DNA of 64,000 nucleotides from Kosakonia oryzae. GTDB taxonomy: Bacteria > Pseudomonadota > Gammaproteobacteria > Enterobacterales > Enterobacteriaceae. Below, piece after piece: positions 42,567 to 53,256 of this stretch. Position 1 is the stretch's first letter. Every line of letters starts with the position of its first letter. The position numbers and the translations under genes are program-made. Under the pieces are notes generated by a model. It saw only the letters and a list, made by a program, of their open reading frames with translations. It was not told the DNA's origin and searched no databases. The stretch covers positions 3,844,001-3,908,000 of the forward strand of contig NZ_CP014007.2 in NCBI RefSeq assembly GCF_001658025.2, written 5' to 3'.

Positions 42567-43310
42567 ATGTCACACTCACTTGCAGGTAAACGCGCACTGG
42601 TCACCGGTGCGAGCCGCGGTTTGGGGAAAGCCATTGCCTTAACGCTGGCGCGCGCCGGGGCGGATGTCGCCATCACCTGGGAGAAATCTGCGGAGAAAGC
42701 CGAAGCGGTTGCTGCAGAAATCCGCGCCCTCGGGCGTAACGGCGTTGCTATTCAGGCCGACAGCGCCAGGCCGGAAGCGGCTCGCGCGGCGGTTGCGCAG
42801 ACAGTAGAACAACTGGGCGGGCTGGATATTCTGGTCAATAACGCCGGGATTGCGCGCGGCGGTTTGCTGGAAACGATGTCGCAGGAAGATATCGATGCGC
42901 TGATCAACGTGAATATTCGCGGTGTGGTCTATACGACACAGGCGGCCATCGCCCATCTGCCGAAAGGCGGGCGCATTATCAATATCGGCAGCAACCTTTC
43001 TGACCGTGTACCGCTGGGTGAAATTGCGATTTACTCGATGACCAAATCGGCGCTGAACTCGTTAACGCGCGGGCTGGCGCGGGATCTGGGGCCGCGCGGC
43101 ATTACTGTCAATATGGTGAAACCCGGTTCGACGGAAAGTGATATGAATCCGGTGGACGGTGAAACCTCCGATGCGCAGCGCCGCTTGATCGCGCTGGGCC
43201 ACTACGGTGAAGCGCAGGATATCGCCGAGGCGGTCGCCTTCCTGGCCAGCCCGGCGGCGAAGCAGATCACCGGGGCCGATATCGTGGTGGATGGCGGCGC
43301 CAACGCGTAA
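42567..43310 (+). CDS. SDR-family oxidoreductase
   Basis: A 247-residue short-chain dehydrogenase. Cofactor motif TGASRGLGKA (about 14-23), NNAG at about 91-94, serine in NIGSN and catalytic Y-x-x-x-K in YSMTKSAL. C-terminal GADIVVDGG is typical. ATG 42567 follows CAGGAG. The substrate is unknown; the divergent TetR gene suggests induction by a small molecule. It is convergent with ybdD. Confidence 0.92.
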   Translation: MSHSLAGKRALVTGASRGLGKAIALTLARAGADVAITWEKSAEKAEAVAAEIRALGRNGVAIQADSARPEAARAAVAQTVEQLGGLDILVNNAGIARGGLLETMSQEDIDALINVNIRGVVYTTQAAIAHLPKGGRIINIGSNLSDRVPLGEIAIYSMTKSALNSLTRGLARDLGPRGITVNMVKPGSTESDMNPVDGETSDAQRRLIALGHYGEAQDIAEAVAFLASPAAKQITGADIVVDGGANA

Positions 43311-43329
43311 CGCCAGCAGAGGCGGCGCG

Positions 43330-43527
43330 TCAGCAGCAGCGCGCGCCGCCTTTACCGCCGTAGCGCGCATCCTGGCGTTCGCGGAAAAACTCCTCGTAGG
43401 TCATCGGCGTCTGATCCGGATGCGTAACGCGCATATGCTCAACGTAGTTGTCATAATCCGGCACGCCAATCATCATCTTCGCCGCCTGGCCCAGATATTT
43501 TCCGGCTTTCGAGAGCGTATCAAACAT
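43330..43527 (-). CDS. ybdD: YbdD/YjiX family protein
   Basis: A 65-residue protein that follows cstA in enterobacteria and works with it in pyruvate uptake, as known for the YjiY-YjiX and CstA-YbdD pairs. ATG 43527 gives the usual length, and [14 protein letters not shown] is the typical start. Core [20 protein letters not shown] and [12 protein letters not shown] are conserved. Confidence 0.9.
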   Translation of the reverse strand: MFDTLSKAGKYLGQAAKMMIGVPDYDNYVEHMRVTHPDQTPMTYEEFFRERQDARYGGKGGARCC

Positions 43528-43545
43528 CTTTTCCCCCTGAGAAAA

Positions 43546-43567
43546 CCCTCTCCCGCAAGGGAGAGGG
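43546..43567. repeat. Hairpin between cstA and ybdD
   Basis: CCCTCTCCC and GGGAGAGGG pair perfectly around a GCAA tetraloop. It could reduce ybdD expression relative to cstA. A near copy lies upstream of cstA at 45821. Confidence 0.6.
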
Positions 43568-43574
43568 GGAACCA

Positions 43575-45680
43575 TTAATGGGCGCTTTTTGCCTGGCCGA
43601 CAATCTGCTCAAGATTCTCCGGCATCGGCTCGTACGGCGTCTCTTTCGCCGTCGGTTCACTCACCTTCAGCGCCGCCAGCGCGGTTTTCAGCGAGTAAAA
43701 CGCCAGCACCACCACAACCACCATAAAGAAGATGGTCAATCCGGCATCAAGACGGTTGTTAAATACCAGTTGCGCCAGTTGTGACTGGGTATACTGCGCC
43801 GGAATGTTGCCGCTGTCGATCATCGCCTGGAACTTGTTGGCGATCGCCAGGAAGCCGACTTTGCCATCCGGGCTGAAGGCTTTTTGCCAGCCAGCGGTCA
43901 GCGTACACACCAGCAGCCAGGCGGTCGGCACTAATGCCACCCACGCATAACGCTGGCGTTTCATTTTAAACAGCACCACCGCGCAGAGCATCAGCGCCAT
44001 ACCTGCCAGCATCTGGTTGGCGATACCAAACAGCGGCCACAAAGTGTTGATGCCGCCGAGCGGATCAACCACGCCCTGATGCAGGAAGTATCCCCACGCC
44101 AGTACGCACAGCGCCGTCGCTAGCAGGTTAGCAGGCAGCGATTCGGTCCGTTTCATATTTGGCGAGATAACACCCAGCAGGTCCTGCAACATAAAACGCG
44201 CCGCGCGCGTACCGGCATCAACCGCCGTCAGAATAAACAGCGCTTCAAACAGAATGGCGAAGTGATACCAGAAGGCAACGTCCATCATGCCGCCGAGCGC
44301 GCCGTGCAGGATGTACGCCATCCCCACCGCCAACGTCGGCGCACCGCCCGCCCTTGAGATGATCGACTGTTCGCCCACTTCGCTGGCAATCTGCGTCAGC
44401 GCATCCGGCGTAATGGTAAAGCCCCAGCTACTGACCACCTGCGCTGCCGAGGCAACAACATCCGCCGTACCTGCGGGCGCCAGTACTGCCATCGGGCTGT
44501 TCATCGCGAAGTAAACGCCCGGATCGATAATGCACGCCGAGACCAGCGCCATGATCGCCACAAACGACTCCATCAACATACCGCCGTAACCGATAAAGCA
44601 GGCCTGCCCTTCGCTGGCGAGCATCTTCGGCGTGGTGCCGGAAGAGATCAGCGCATGGAAGCCGGAGACCGCGCCGCAGGCGATGGTGATAAACAGGAAC
44701 GGGAACAGGTTGCCGGTCCACACCGGGCCAGTGCCGTCAACAAATTTGGTCAGCGCTGGCATGGTCAGCGTCGGGCGCATAATCAAAATGCCAATCGCCA
44801 GGCCAATAATGGTGCCGATTTTCAGGAAGGTGGAGAGATAATCACGCGGCGCCAGCAGCAGCCACACCGGCAGCACCGAGGCGACAAAACCATAGCCCAC
44901 CAGCATCCACGTCAGTTGCACGCCGGTGAAATCGAAGAACGGTGCCCAGGTCGGGCTGGCGGCAACCCAGCCGCCGGAAATAATGGCAAACACCAGCAGC
45001 ACAAGGCCGATCACCGAGACTTCACCGATGCGCCCGGGGCGCAGATAGCGAATATAAATGCCCATAAAAATGGCCAGCGGAATGGTAAACGCTACGGTGT
45101 ACGTGCCCCATGGGCTGTGGGTCAGCGCTTTGACGACAATCATCGCCAGTACCGCGAGGATGATCACCATGATCATAAAGGTCGCCACCAGCGCAATCAC
45201 GCCGACGGTCGATCCCATCTCTTCTTTCACCATCTCACCGAGCGAACGGCCGTCGCGGCGGGTCGAGATAAACAGCACCATAAAGTCCTGCACCGCCCCG
45301 GCCAGCACCACGCCTGCGAGGATCCAGATCATGCCCGGCAGATACCCCATCTGCGCCGCCAGTACCGGCCCCACCAGCGGGCCAGCCCCGGCAATAGCCG
45401 CAAAATGGTGACCGAACAGCACTTTTTTATCCGTCGGCACATAGTCGAGGCCATCGTTGTGCCGTACCGCCGGGGTCATGCGCGTCGGATCAACCTGCAG
45501 CACATTTTTGGCGATATAGAGGCCATAAAACCGGTAAGCAATAAGGTAAATGCAGACGGCAGCAACCACGATCCACAGCGCGTTAATCTGTTCGCCGCGA
45601 TTGAGCGCGATATAGCCGAGGGCAAAGGCTCCGACAAGGGAGAGAATTGCCCAGATAAGGTATTTCCCTGGGTTGTTCAT
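43575..45680 (-). CDS. cstA: Pyruvate transporter / carbon starvation protein
   Basis: A 701-residue inner-membrane protein with about 18 helices, the same length as E. coli CstA. It imports pyruvate and is induced by carbon starvation. Markers are [20 protein letters not shown], the [20 protein letters not shown] segment and GVVSGF-like [23 protein letters not shown] site is expected upstream but I could not place one with confidence. Confidence 0.95.
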   Translation of the reverse strand: MNNPGKYLIWAILSLVGAFALGYIALNRGEQINALWIVVAAVCIYLIAYRFYGLYIAKNVLQVDPTRMTPAVRHNDGLDYVPTDKKVLFGHHFAAIAGAGPLVGPVLAAQMGYLPGMIWILAGVVLAGAVQDFMVLFISTRRDGRSLGEMVKEEMGSTVGVIALVATFMIMVIILAVLAMIVVKALTHSPWGTYTVAFTIPLAIFMGIYIRYLRPGRIGEVSVIGLVLLVFAIISGGWVAASPTWAPFFDFTGVQLTWMLVGYGFVASVLPVWLLLAPRDYLSTFLKIGTIIGLAIGILIMRPTLTMPALTKFVDGTGPVWTGNLFPFLFITIACGAVSGFHALISSGTTPKMLASEGQACFIGYGGMLMESFVAIMALVSACIIDPGVYFAMNSPMAVLAPAGTADVVASAAQVVSSWGFTITPDALTQIASEVGEQSIISRAGGAPTLAVGMAYILHGALGGMMDVAFWYHFAILFEALFILTAVDAGTRAARFMLQDLLGVISPNMKRTESLPANLLATALCVLAWGYFLHQGVVDPLGGINTLWPLFGIANQMLAGMALMLCAVVLFKMKRQRYAWVALVPTAWLLVCTLTAGWQKAFSPDGKVGFLAIANKFQAMIDSGNIPAQYTQSQLAQLVFNNRLDAGLTIFFMVVVVVLAFYSLKTALAALKVSEPTAKETPYEPMPENLEQIVGQAKSAH

Positions 45681-45820
45681 AGCGGTTGTCCGTGTGAGAA
45701 ACAGAGAGATGTTACATTTTGTATCTATATCAACACACAGTTTTTAACAACTTCGAAACATGGGAAATTTGCCCTGCAACCAGGTATTTACATGATTGTG
45801 TTAACGGGATCGCAAGAATG

Positions 45821-45842
45821 CCCTCTCCACGCAGGGAGAGGG
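45821..45842. repeat. Hairpin upstream of cstA
   Basis: CCCTCTCC and GGAGAGGG pair around a short loop, almost the same sequence as the hairpin at 43546. It lies just after the entH stop and may end the ent transcript. Confidence 0.55.
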
Positions 45843-45847
45843 AGAAA

Positions 45848-46261
45848 TTAGCCAAGCACGGCGGTGCTCAGTCGACAGGTACAGCAGCGGCGTCCTTGTT
45901 CATCGAACACCACAATTTCCCAGCTCTGGTTTTGCCGCCCAAGATGCAGCGGCTGGCAGACGCCGCGCACCTTTCCCTGGGCAACCGGGCGATGATGCGT
46001 GGCGTTTAACTCGGTGCCGACCACGCACTGGCCGTCACGCGTCATCATATAGCCCGCCATTGAACCGAGCGTTTCCGCCAGCGCCGCCGACGCGCCGCCG
46101 TGCAGCAGGCCAAATGGCTGATGGGTACGGGCATCGACCGGCATTTCGGCCTCGATAAAATCGTCGCCGATGCGGGTATAGAGAATGGCCAGATGCGCCA
46201 CCAGCGTGTTTTCACTGCTGGCATTCAGTTCCTCAAGCGTTAAGTGACGTTTCCAGATCAT
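45848..46261 (-). CDS. entH: Proofreading thioesterase EntH
   Basis: A 137-residue hotdog-fold thioesterase that clears misloaded acyl groups from EntB during enterobactin synthesis. Markers are [20 protein letters not shown] (catalytic glutamate in AETLGS) and [15 protein letters not shown]. It begins one base after the entA stop region, so it is the last gene of entCEBAH. Confidence 0.94.
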   Translation of the reverse strand: MIWKRHLTLEELNASSENTLVAHLAILYTRIGDDFIEAEMPVDARTHQPFGLLHGGASAALAETLGSMAGYMMTRDGQCVVGTELNATHHRPVAQGKVRGVCQPLHLGRQNQSWEIVVFDEQGRRCCTCRLSTAVLG

Positions 46262-47017
46262 CTACGCCCCCAGCGTTGAGCCGCCATCCACCACGATATC
46301 CTGCAGGGTGATATGGCTGGCCAGATCGGACGCCAGAAACAGCACGGTGTTCGCCACTTCCTGCGGCCGGGCGATTTTGCCCAGCGGAATGCCGAGCTTG
46401 AACTGCTCGCCAAAGCCGCGAATGCGCTGCTGTTCAGCATCATCGCTCACCCACAGCATGCGCTGCATATCGGTGTCCGTCGAACCCGGTGAAACAACAT
46501 TACAGCGCACGCGGCTTGCTGCCAGCTCAAGGCCGACGGTCAGCGTCAGGCTTTTCAGTGCCGCTTTCGACGCGCCATAAGCGCTCATACCGATGCGTGG
46601 CGTATGCGCCGCATCGGACGCCACTGTGACGATCGCCCCGCCCTGCTGACGGCGAAACTGCGCCATCGTCTGCTGGAACAGGTTAAACGCGCCGCCAACA
46701 TTCACAGCAAAGGTGCGCTGCCAGGCTTCTGCGCTCAGCGCATCGGTCGCGCCCATATGCAAAATCCCGGCAGCGTTAACCAGCACGTCCAGCCGTTCGT
46801 TCTGCGCCAGCAGCCGTTTGCAGACGGCCTGCGCCTGCGCGGCATCGGCAATATCCACCGTTTCACAGGAGAAGGGATAATCGCGGCCGGGAAAGGCTAA
46901 ATCGAAGCCGGTAACCTGCGCGCCCGCGTCAACAAAGGCCAGCGCGGTAGCATAACCGATGCCCTTCCCAGCACCGGTCACCCACACGGTTTTGCCGGTA
47001 AAATCCAGGCTGGCCAT
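46262..47017 (-). CDS. entA: 2,3-dihydro-2,3-dihydroxybenzoate dehydrogenase
   Basis: A 251-residue SDR enzyme forming 2,3-dihydroxybenzoate. The NAD motif is TGAGKGIG at residues 14-21, and catalytic tyrosine and lysine are in YGASKAAL. ATG 47017 overlaps the entB stop (TAATG); a longer frame lies inside entB and is rejected. Confidence 0.95.
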   Translation of the reverse strand: MASLDFTGKTVWVTGAGKGIGYATALAFVDAGAQVTGFDLAFPGRDYPFSCETVDIADAAQAQAVCKRLLAQNERLDVLVNAAGILHMGATDALSAEAWQRTFAVNVGGAFNLFQQTMAQFRRQQGGAIVTVASDAAHTPRIGMSAYGASKAALKSLTLTVGLELAASRVRCNVVSPGSTDTDMQRMLWVSDDAEQQRIRGFGEQFKLGIPLGKIARPQEVANTVLFLASDLASHITLQDIVVDGGSTLGA

Positions 47018-47868
47018 TATTTCACCTCGCGCGAGAGCAGCGCCCACCACGCATCGATGGTCGGATTTTTCGCCAGCATGACAAAATCGATATCGCCGTG
47101 GACTTTGCGCCAGCGGGCGGCCAGCGCCATCATGCGCACGGAATCCAGGCCGTAGTCGATCAGGTTCTCGTCATCCAGCGGCTCGTCGGATTCATCGAGC
47201 AGCGGCAGAACCACCGCGCGCAGCGCCGCTTTGCTGCCCGGCACCGGCAGCAGTTCCTGGGTGAGCACCACGCGGCCGGAACGCCCGGCGACATATTTCA
47301 GCGACATCAAATGTTCTTCACGGCTGAAATCCGCCAGCGCATCAGCCACCATAAACGGTTTGATATCGCGCATAAACGCATCCGTGGCGGTGGTCATGCA
47401 GCCAATGTGTGAATAGACGCCGGTGATGAGCAACTGATTGCGCCCGGTCTCTTTCAGCATCTGCTCCAGCGGCGAGCGATGAAACGCGCTGTAGCGCCAC
47501 TTCACCAGCACTGTATCGGCTTCATCGGGGGCCAGTTCGGCGACGATCTTCTGCTGCTCCGGTGAACGGGTCAGCCCCGGCCCCCACATATCATTCAGTA
47601 ACGCGCGGTCTTCATCGCTCTGCGCTTTCGGCTGCGCGGTGTAGTAAACCGGGATGTGGTGCTGTTTGCAAAACGCACGCAGAGCAGCGATATTCGCCAC
47701 CACTTGCTGCATCATCGGGCAGTTATCGCCCCAGAAACTGACAAAATAGTCCTGCATATCATGAATCAGCAGCGCAGCGCGCTCTGGCTCAAACGGCCAG
47801 TTGACTTTGTTCTGTGGAATATCCGCCGCCGCAGGCAGTGCGTAACCCTGTAATTTTGGAATCGCCAT
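47017..47868 (-). CDS. entB: Isochorismatase / aryl carrier protein
   Basis: A 283-residue bifunctional protein. The N-terminal isochorismatase domain (about 1-205) has LLIHDMQDYFV and GVYSHIGCM. The C-terminal aryl carrier domain has the phosphopantetheine serine at about 243 in YGLDSVRMM, which EntD modifies. ATG 47868 is supported by the conserved MAIPKLQGYALP. Confidence 0.95.
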   Translation of the reverse strand: MAIPKLQGYALPAAADIPQNKVNWPFEPERAALLIHDMQDYFVSFWGDNCPMMQQVVANIAALRAFCKQHHIPVYYTAQPKAQSDEDRALLNDMWGPGLTRSPEQQKIVAELAPDEADTVLVKWRYSAFHRSPLEQMLKETGRNQLLITGVYSHIGCMTTATDAFMRDIKPFMVADALADFSREEHLMSLKYVAGRSGRVVLTQELLPVPGSKAALRAVVLPLLDESDEPLDDENLIDYGLDSVRMMALAARWRKVHGDIDFVMLAKNPTIDAWWALLSREVK

Positions 47869-47878
47869 CTTCTCTCCT

Positions 47879-49477
47879 TTACGCGGTGGCGCGCTCGGCC
47901 AGCCACTGACGTAACTGTTTCTTATCAACCTTGCCGACCGGCGTCAGCGGCAATGCCTCCAGGCACTCCACGCGATCCGGCAGCTTAAATTCCGCGACGC
48001 CCTGCTCACGCAGAAAACGACGCACCGCAACGGCACGCAGTGGTTCTTTCACCACCAGGTACGCGCAGCTTTTTTCCCCCAGCAGGCTGTCTTCCATGCT
48101 TACCAGCGCGGCATGGATCACCGACTCGTGGCGCAGCAGCAGGTTTTCGATCTCCTCGGCAGCGATCTTCTCGCCGCCGCGGTTGATCTGATCTTTTTCC
48201 CGCCCCTGCACGGTGATGTAGCCCTGCTCATCAAGCGAAATCAGATCGCCGGAGCAGTAAAAGCCGTTCGCATCGAAGGCGCTGGCGTTGTGCTCAGGGC
48301 TATTGAAATAGCCGCGGAAGGTGTACGGCCCGCGCGTCATCAGCCGCCCGACATGGCCTGGCGGCAGCCGATTGCCATGTTCATCCGCCACCCACACTTC
48401 ATCATCCGGGCACATCGGGCGGCCCTGCGTATTGATGATGCGATCAAAGGGATCGTCCAGCCGGGTGTAGTTCACCAGCCCTTCGGCCATGCCAAACACC
48501 TGCTGCAACTGGCAGCCGATCTCCGCCGGAATACGCGCCGCCAGCGTTGCTGACAGCCGCGCACCGCCGACCTGTAACAGTTTGAGCGATGCCAGTTGCG
48601 CATTGCTGCCCCACTCGGTAATCGCCTGCAACCACAGGCTCACCGCAGGCGGCACCAGCGCAGTGACAGTAATCTGGTGTTTTTCGATCAGCGGGAAGCA
48701 GAGCGTGGCGCTCGGATCGGCGGCCAGCACCACGCAACCTTGCGCAAGGAAGACGCCCAGCGCACCGGGAGAACTCATCGGGTAGTTGTGCGCTGCGGGC
48801 AGTGCGCACAGGTAGCGGGTTTGCGCGGTGAAACCGCAAATCTCGTTGCTGCGCGCAATGCTGTAGTAATAATCGTTGTGGGTGCGTGGAATAAGCTTCG
48901 GCGTGCCGGTACTGCCGCCGGAAAGCTGGAAAAATGCCACTTCATCGGCCGGTGTCGGCGTGGCGACGAAGTTATCCGCCGGGCGGGCAATCGCTGCCTC
49001 CAGCGCGTGCTCGCCCTGTTCGCCGCGCAGCAGCACCACGCGAACAGAATCCAGCGTGGAAATAAACGTGTCGTCGGCAAACAGCGCATGATCGCGATCG
49101 GCAATCAACAGCGCCGGTTTGATCTGTGCGGCATAAGCCGTCAGTTCGCTGCGCTGATGGCTGAACAGCGCATTCACCGGCGCAACACCGAGTTTCAGCA
49201 GGGCAAACAGCGTGATGTAGAACTCCGCCACATTGCCCAGTTGCACCAGCGCGGTCTGGCCGCGCGCGATCCCCTGCGCCTGTAAGCTGCACGCCAGGTT
49301 ATCAGAAGCCTGATGCAACTGGCGGTAGCTCAACGAACGCTCGCCATCAATGACTGCGGTGGCATCGCTGTGCGCATGGCGGGTCAAAATGTCTGTAAGC
49401 GGCAGATCCTGCCAGTACCCTTTTTCGCGGTAACGGCGGGCGAATTCTTCCGGCCAGCGGGTAAAAGGAATGCTCAT
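47879..49477 (-). CDS. entE: 2,3-dihydroxybenzoate-AMP ligase
   Basis: A 532-residue adenylating enzyme that activates 2,3-dihydroxybenzoate and loads it on EntB. The AMP-binding motif [19 protein letters not shown], the GAHN-like AAHNYPMSS, the signature [14 protein letters not shown] and the C-terminal lysine in [12 protein letters not shown] are all present. Slightly shorter than E. coli EntE, without loss of a motif. Confidence 0.95.
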   Translation of the reverse strand: MSIPFTRWPEEFARRYREKGYWQDLPLTDILTRHAHSDATAVIDGERSLSYRQLHQASDNLACSLQAQGIARGQTALVQLGNVAEFYITLFALLKLGVAPVNALFSHQRSELTAYAAQIKPALLIADRDHALFADDTFISTLDSVRVVLLRGEQGEHALEAAIARPADNFVATPTPADEVAFFQLSGGSTGTPKLIPRTHNDYYYSIARSNEICGFTAQTRYLCALPAAHNYPMSSPGALGVFLAQGCVVLAADPSATLCFPLIEKHQITVTALVPPAVSLWLQAITEWGSNAQLASLKLLQVGGARLSATLAARIPAEIGCQLQQVFGMAEGLVNYTRLDDPFDRIINTQGRPMCPDDEVWVADEHGNRLPPGHVGRLMTRGPYTFRGYFNSPEHNASAFDANGFYCSGDLISLDEQGYITVQGREKDQINRGGEKIAAEEIENLLLRHESVIHAALVSMEDSLLGEKSCAYLVVKEPLRAVAVRRFLREQGVAEFKLPDRVECLEALPLTPVGKVDKKQLRQWLAERATA

Positions 49478-49486
49478 GTTCGCTCC

Positions 49487-50662
49487 TCAGTGCAGACCAA
49501 ATGCGTTCAGCATGGTGGTCAGTTTCACCCCGGTTTCGCGCCACTCCGCCAGCGGCGAGGAAGCAGGTACGATACCGGCCCCGGCAAACAGCCGGACGTG
49601 GTTTTCATGAATGCGGGCGCAGCGGATGGTGACGACCCACTCACCATTTCCTTCGTCATCGCACCAGCCGACAATGCCGCCGAACAGTTCACGGTTGAAC
49701 GGTTCCAGCTCGGCAATCAGCTTTTTCGCCACCTGATGCGGGAAACCGCTCAGCGCCGGCGTCGGGTGCAGCAGGCAGGCGAGCGTCAGGGCGTTTTCTC
49801 CCGCCAGCGCCGTACCTTCAATTGGCGTCGCCAGGTGCCATAACGTCGGCGTGGTCACCAGTTGCGGCGAATCCGGCAAAGTCAGCGAGCGGCTGCGCGG
49901 TTGCAGCACTTTTTTCATCGCCTGCGTCACCAACTCGTGCTCATGACGATCTTTTTCCGACGCCAGCAACTTGTTGCCCGCTTCGCGATCCAGCATGTCA
50001 TCCGGCTGGCGACGGGCGGAACCGGCCAGCGGCAGCGAACTGAAGTGGTCGCCCTCTTTGCGCAGCAGCAGTTCCGGGCTGGCGCCCAGCAGCGCGCCGC
50101 CATCCGGCAATGGAACGTGGAAGTTGAAACTGGCCGGGTTCTGGGCAATCAGCCGCTCCAGCAACACGCCGCTGTCGATGCGGCTGTCGGTGGCAATCTC
50201 AATCAGACGCGAGAGCACCACTTTGTCCACTTCCGGCGTGGCCGTTTTCTGTGCCGCACGCGCCACCATCTGCATGAAGGTTTCCTGCTCCGGGATTTCG
50301 CGTTGCGCGATAACATTCGGCATATTGCTGGCGTTGAAATAGCGGGCAGAACGCTGGCGTGCCGGGCGGGAGAAGGTTTGCCACGATGCCGGAATAAACA
50401 GCGCTGAAGGTTGCGTGGTATCGAACGGGATCGCGCCGACCATCACCGGCCGGGCCACGCCCTGCGCTTTCGCATCGGCAAAGGCCTGCGCCAGTTTGGT
50501 CTGGAAGGCGCTCTCTGGAGAATCACCGCCGACGGCGGGTTCAGAGAAACGGGCAACGCACCCGGAGGTCATAAAACTGCGGTACGGCGACATAAACAAA
50601 AACTGATCCGCGGCCAGTGTCTTTGCCGACTGCTGGATATCCTCAGCCAGGGACATATCCAT
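49487..50662 (-). CDS. entC: Isochorismate synthase
   Basis: A 391-residue chorismate-utilising enzyme and first committed step of enterobactin synthesis. ATG 50662 gives [11 protein letters not shown], matching E. coli EntC in length and sequence. Conserved blocks are [30 protein letters not shown] and [10 protein letters not shown], with the Mg-binding glutamates. First gene of the entCEBAH operon, behind a Fur box. Confidence 0.95.
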   Translation of the reverse strand: MDMSLAEDIQQSAKTLAADQFLFMSPYRSFMTSGCVARFSEPAVGGDSPESAFQTKLAQAFADAKAQGVARPVMVGAIPFDTTQPSALFIPASWQTFSRPARQRSARYFNASNMPNVIAQREIPEQETFMQMVARAAQKTATPEVDKVVLSRLIEIATDSRIDSGVLLERLIAQNPASFNFHVPLPDGGALLGASPELLLRKEGDHFSSLPLAGSARRQPDDMLDREAGNKLLASEKDRHEHELVTQAMKKVLQPRSRSLTLPDSPQLVTTPTLWHLATPIEGTALAGENALTLACLLHPTPALSGFPHQVAKKLIAELEPFNRELFGGIVGWCDDEGNGEWVVTIRCARIHENHVRLFAGAGIVPASSPLAEWRETGVKLTTMLNAFGLH

Positions 50663-50691
50663 ATCATCCTCCAACAATGATAAGTGAGATT

Positions 50692-50710
50692 AATAATGAT
50701 TATCATTTGT
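50692..50710. promoter_or_regulatory. Fur box of the entC/fepB gap, site 1
   Basis: AATAATGATTATCATTTGT matches 14 of 19 bases of the Fur consensus. It is 30 bp upstream of entC. Confidence 0.8.
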
Positions 50711-50806
50711 GTTTTGTTGCAGTAAGATAAAAAGTTATTACCCGCGCTGTCAACAGCAGATTCCTCTTCTGCGCCGCTAATGCTTGCATCCCCCTCATGC
50801 AATGAT

Positions 50807-50825
50807 GAAAATGAGAAGCATTAAC
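50807..50825. promoter_or_regulatory. Fur box of the entC/fepB gap, site 2
   Basis: GAAAATGAGAAGCATTAAC matches 15 of 19 bases of the Fur consensus. It ends 24 bp before the GTG start of fepB and would lie inside the gene if an earlier start were used. Confidence 0.65.
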
Positions 50826-50849
50826 CTCAACAAAAACAGGACGCAATCC

Positions 50850-51809
50850 GTGAGATTTTCTTTTTTGTTCCGTAAGCCCTTAGTGATGCTGGGCATTTTT
50901 GTTTTAGGACTAACCTCAGCGACCGCCGCCGGCTGGCCTCGCCAGGTCACCGACAGTCGCGGTACGCATCAGCTCGACAGCAAGCCGCTGCGCATTGTGT
51001 CAACCAGCGTCACCCTTACCGGATCGCTGCTGGCGATTGACGCACCGGTGATTGCCAGCGGTGCGACCACGCCGAATAACCGTTTTGCCGACGCGCAGGG
51101 CTTTCTGCGCCAGTGGGGCGACGTGGCGAAACAACGCAACGTCGCTCGTCTTTACATTGGTGAAGCGAATGCCGAGGCCGTTGCCGCGCAGATGCCGGAT
51201 TTGATCCTCATCAGCGCCACCGGCGGCGATTCCGCCCTTGCGCTGTACGACCAGCTTTCCACCATCGCGCCGACGCTGGTCATCAATTACGACGATAAAA
51301 GCTGGCAGGCGCTGCTCACCCAACTAGGGGAAATTACCGGCCAGGAAAAACAGGCCGCTGCGCGCATCAGCGAATTCAACCAGCAACTGGCCGACGTCAA
51401 AGCGCGGATGAAACTGCCACCGCAGCCGGTTACTGCGCTGGTTTATACCCCCGCCGCGCACAGCGCCAACCTGTGGACCCGCGACTCCGCACAGGGCCAG
51501 TTGCTGCAGCAACTGGGCTTCGCCCTTGCGCCGCTACCGGCCAATCTGCAAACCAGCCAGAGCCAGGGTAAACGCCACGACATCGTGCAACTGGGCGGCG
51601 AAAACCTTGCCGCCGGGCTGAACGGTGAAGCGCTGTTTCTGTTCGCCAGCGATCAAAAAGATGCCGATGCGCTGAGCGCGAATCCGCTGCTGGCGCATCT
51701 GCCTGCGGTGCAGAACAAACGCGTTTACGCCCTCGGCGCAGAAACCTTCCGCCTGGACTACTACAGCGCCACCCGTGTATTGCAGCGTTTGTCGGCGCTG
51801 TTTGGTTAA
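50850..51809 (+). CDS. fepB: Ferric enterobactin periplasmic binding protein
   Basis: A 319-residue binding protein that passes ferric enterobactin to FepDGC. The GTG at 50850 behind AGGA is chosen because it gives a normal signal peptide ([20 protein letters not shown], cleavage near SATA-AG), the E. coli length, and keeps the Fur box upstream; in-frame ATGs at 50802-50811 would put that site inside the gene. The mature region [20 protein letters not shown] and [18 protein letters not shown] are diagnostic. Confidence 0.93.
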   Translation: MRFSFLFRKPLVMLGIFVLGLTSATAAGWPRQVTDSRGTHQLDSKPLRIVSTSVTLTGSLLAIDAPVIASGATTPNNRFADAQGFLRQWGDVAKQRNVARLYIGEANAEAVAAQMPDLILISATGGDSALALYDQLSTIAPTLVINYDDKSWQALLTQLGEITGQEKQAAARISEFNQQLADVKARMKLPPQPVTALVYTPAAHSANLWTRDSAQGQLLQQLGFALAPLPANLQTSQSQGKRHDIVQLGGENLAAGLNGEALFLFASDQKDADALSANPLLAHLPAVQNKRVYALGAETFRLDYYSATRVLQRLSALFG

Positions 51810-51816
51810 TCTGTTT

Positions 51817-51898
51817 GCCGGATGGCGGCTGCGCCTTATCCGGCCTACATAAAGCGGTACAGCAGACGTAAGCAGGATAAGCGCCAGCGCCATCCTGC
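51817..51898. repeat. Pair of REP units (BIME)
   Basis: GCCGGATGGCGGCTGCGCC with ATCCGGC (51817-51844) and a second unit GCAGGATAAGCGCCAGCGCC with ATCCTGC (51872-51898) in inverse orientation. They lie between the convergent fepB and entS genes. Confidence 0.72.
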
Positions 51899-51908
51899 AT
51901 TCCGTTTC

Positions 51909-53147
51909 CTACGCGGCAGGCTGCGTCTGACGAAAACGGCGCAGCTCGCCGAGCGCCACCACCAGCACTAAACCGATCGCCGCCAGTACCAGCCCGCTGA
52001 TGCTCGCCGATGAGGCGGGCGTCATCATCGATCCCATCGCCCCCAGCAGCGCCGCGCCAATCGCATCGCCCGTCACGTTCTGCGCGGTCCACAAGCCGTT
52101 GATGCGCCCGAGCATCGCTTCCGGGGTCTGGGTTTGCAGCAGGGTGTACTGCAACAGCGAACTCACGGCGGTCAGCCAGCCGCATAACGCCAGCAACAGC
52201 ACACCGAACGCCCACACCGGCATCAGGCTGAACAGCCCTATCGCAATAAAAGCGCCGACGCTGGTCATCAACATAATCACGCCCGGCCTTTCGCTGTGCG
52301 CCAGTTTGCCGCTGGTTAACGCCCCGATTGCTGCGCCAAGCGGCAGCGCGGCATACAGCAGACCGATTTCTGCCGCTGACATGTTCCAGCTCATCGCCAG
52401 CGCCGGATAAAGCACGCGCACCGCGCTGGCCATGGTTAACAGCCCGCCGAGCAACGCGATACTGCCAATCAACGGGTTACGAAATAAAAATTGCAGCGCC
52501 GTCAGCAGCGATTTCAGCGGATGTTCGCGCGGCTGCGGCGGAGGCGGCAACGCGGGCAGGCTGAGTAACGGCAACAGAGTGATAAACGTCCCCGCCGCCG
52601 CCAGACCGTAGTTCCACACCACGCCGCCCGAAGCCAGCAGCAGACCGCCGCACATCGGTGATATCACCGACCCCAGACGCACCGTCAGCATGGTGATCGC
52701 CCCCGCCTGCAGCAGATTTTCCCGCCCGACCAGCGCAGGCGTTGCCGCCAGCAGCGCCGTCACGCCGAGCGCGCCGAAAAAGCCGTCCCACAAACCCAGC
52801 AGATAGATCGCCGCCAGCGAAGGATCCGCCAGTTGCGCGTTCAGAAACAGGCCGATAAACCCAACGCCGCAGGTGGAACGCGCCAGTAAAATCAGTTTCT
52901 TACGTTCATAGCGATCCGCCAGCACGCCGCCAAACATCAGGCCAATAAACATGGCCGAACCGGTCAGCGTGACCGATAACCCCACCTGCCAGCTGGAGTG
53001 GGTCATTTCCTGAATCTGCACCGGCACCGCTACGCCAAGCAGGCCCAGCGATAAAATCGAGATAAAACGCGCCAGAAATACCGCGCGAAAAGCCGGATGC
53101 GTGCGCAGCAGGCCAAGGTTCAACAGCCAGGATTGTTGTTTCATCAC
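51909..53147 (-). CDS. entS: Enterobactin exporter
   Basis: A 412-residue MFS exporter with 12 helices that moves enterobactin across the inner membrane. The N-terminus [20 protein letters not shown] and the motif [14 protein letters not shown] are typical of EntS (YbdA). Divergent from fepD with a Fur box between. Confidence 0.93.
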   Translation of the reverse strand: MMKQQSWLLNLGLLRTHPAFRAVFLARFISILSLGLLGVAVPVQIQEMTHSSWQVGLSVTLTGSAMFIGLMFGGVLADRYERKKLILLARSTCGVGFIGLFLNAQLADPSLAAIYLLGLWDGFFGALGVTALLAATPALVGRENLLQAGAITMLTVRLGSVISPMCGGLLLASGGVVWNYGLAAAGTFITLLPLLSLPALPPPPQPREHPLKSLLTALQFLFRNPLIGSIALLGGLLTMASAVRVLYPALAMSWNMSAAEIGLLYAALPLGAAIGALTSGKLAHSERPGVIMLMTSVGAFIAIGLFSLMPVWAFGVLLLALCGWLTAVSSLLQYTLLQTQTPEAMLGRINGLWTAQNVTGDAIGAALLGAMGSMMTPASSASISGLVLAAIGLVLVVALGELRRFRQTQPAA

Positions 53148-53221
53148 AGCGCCTTAAATACGTACTTTTTATGTCCATATGTCGGCTTCGCATGTTAACA
53201 TATCAAAACAAGATCGATAAC

Positions 53222-53240
53222 GATAATTACTATCATTATC
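53222..53240. promoter_or_regulatory. Fur box between entS and fepD
   Basis: GATAATTACTATCATTATC matches 16 of 19 bases of the Fur consensus. It lies 16 bp before the fepD start and can control both genes. Confidence 0.85.
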
Positions 53241-53256
53241 AAATTCGGGACGTATT

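Noticed and set aside
45681-45847. CRP site for cstA
   Set aside because: TGTGTTAACGGGATCGCA resembles the half-sites but the spacing is wrong for TGTGA-N6-TCACA.
44655-45851. Plus-strand open frame of 398 aa opposite cstA
   Set aside because: Same Q/R/H-rich antisense pattern; cstA on the other strand is certain.
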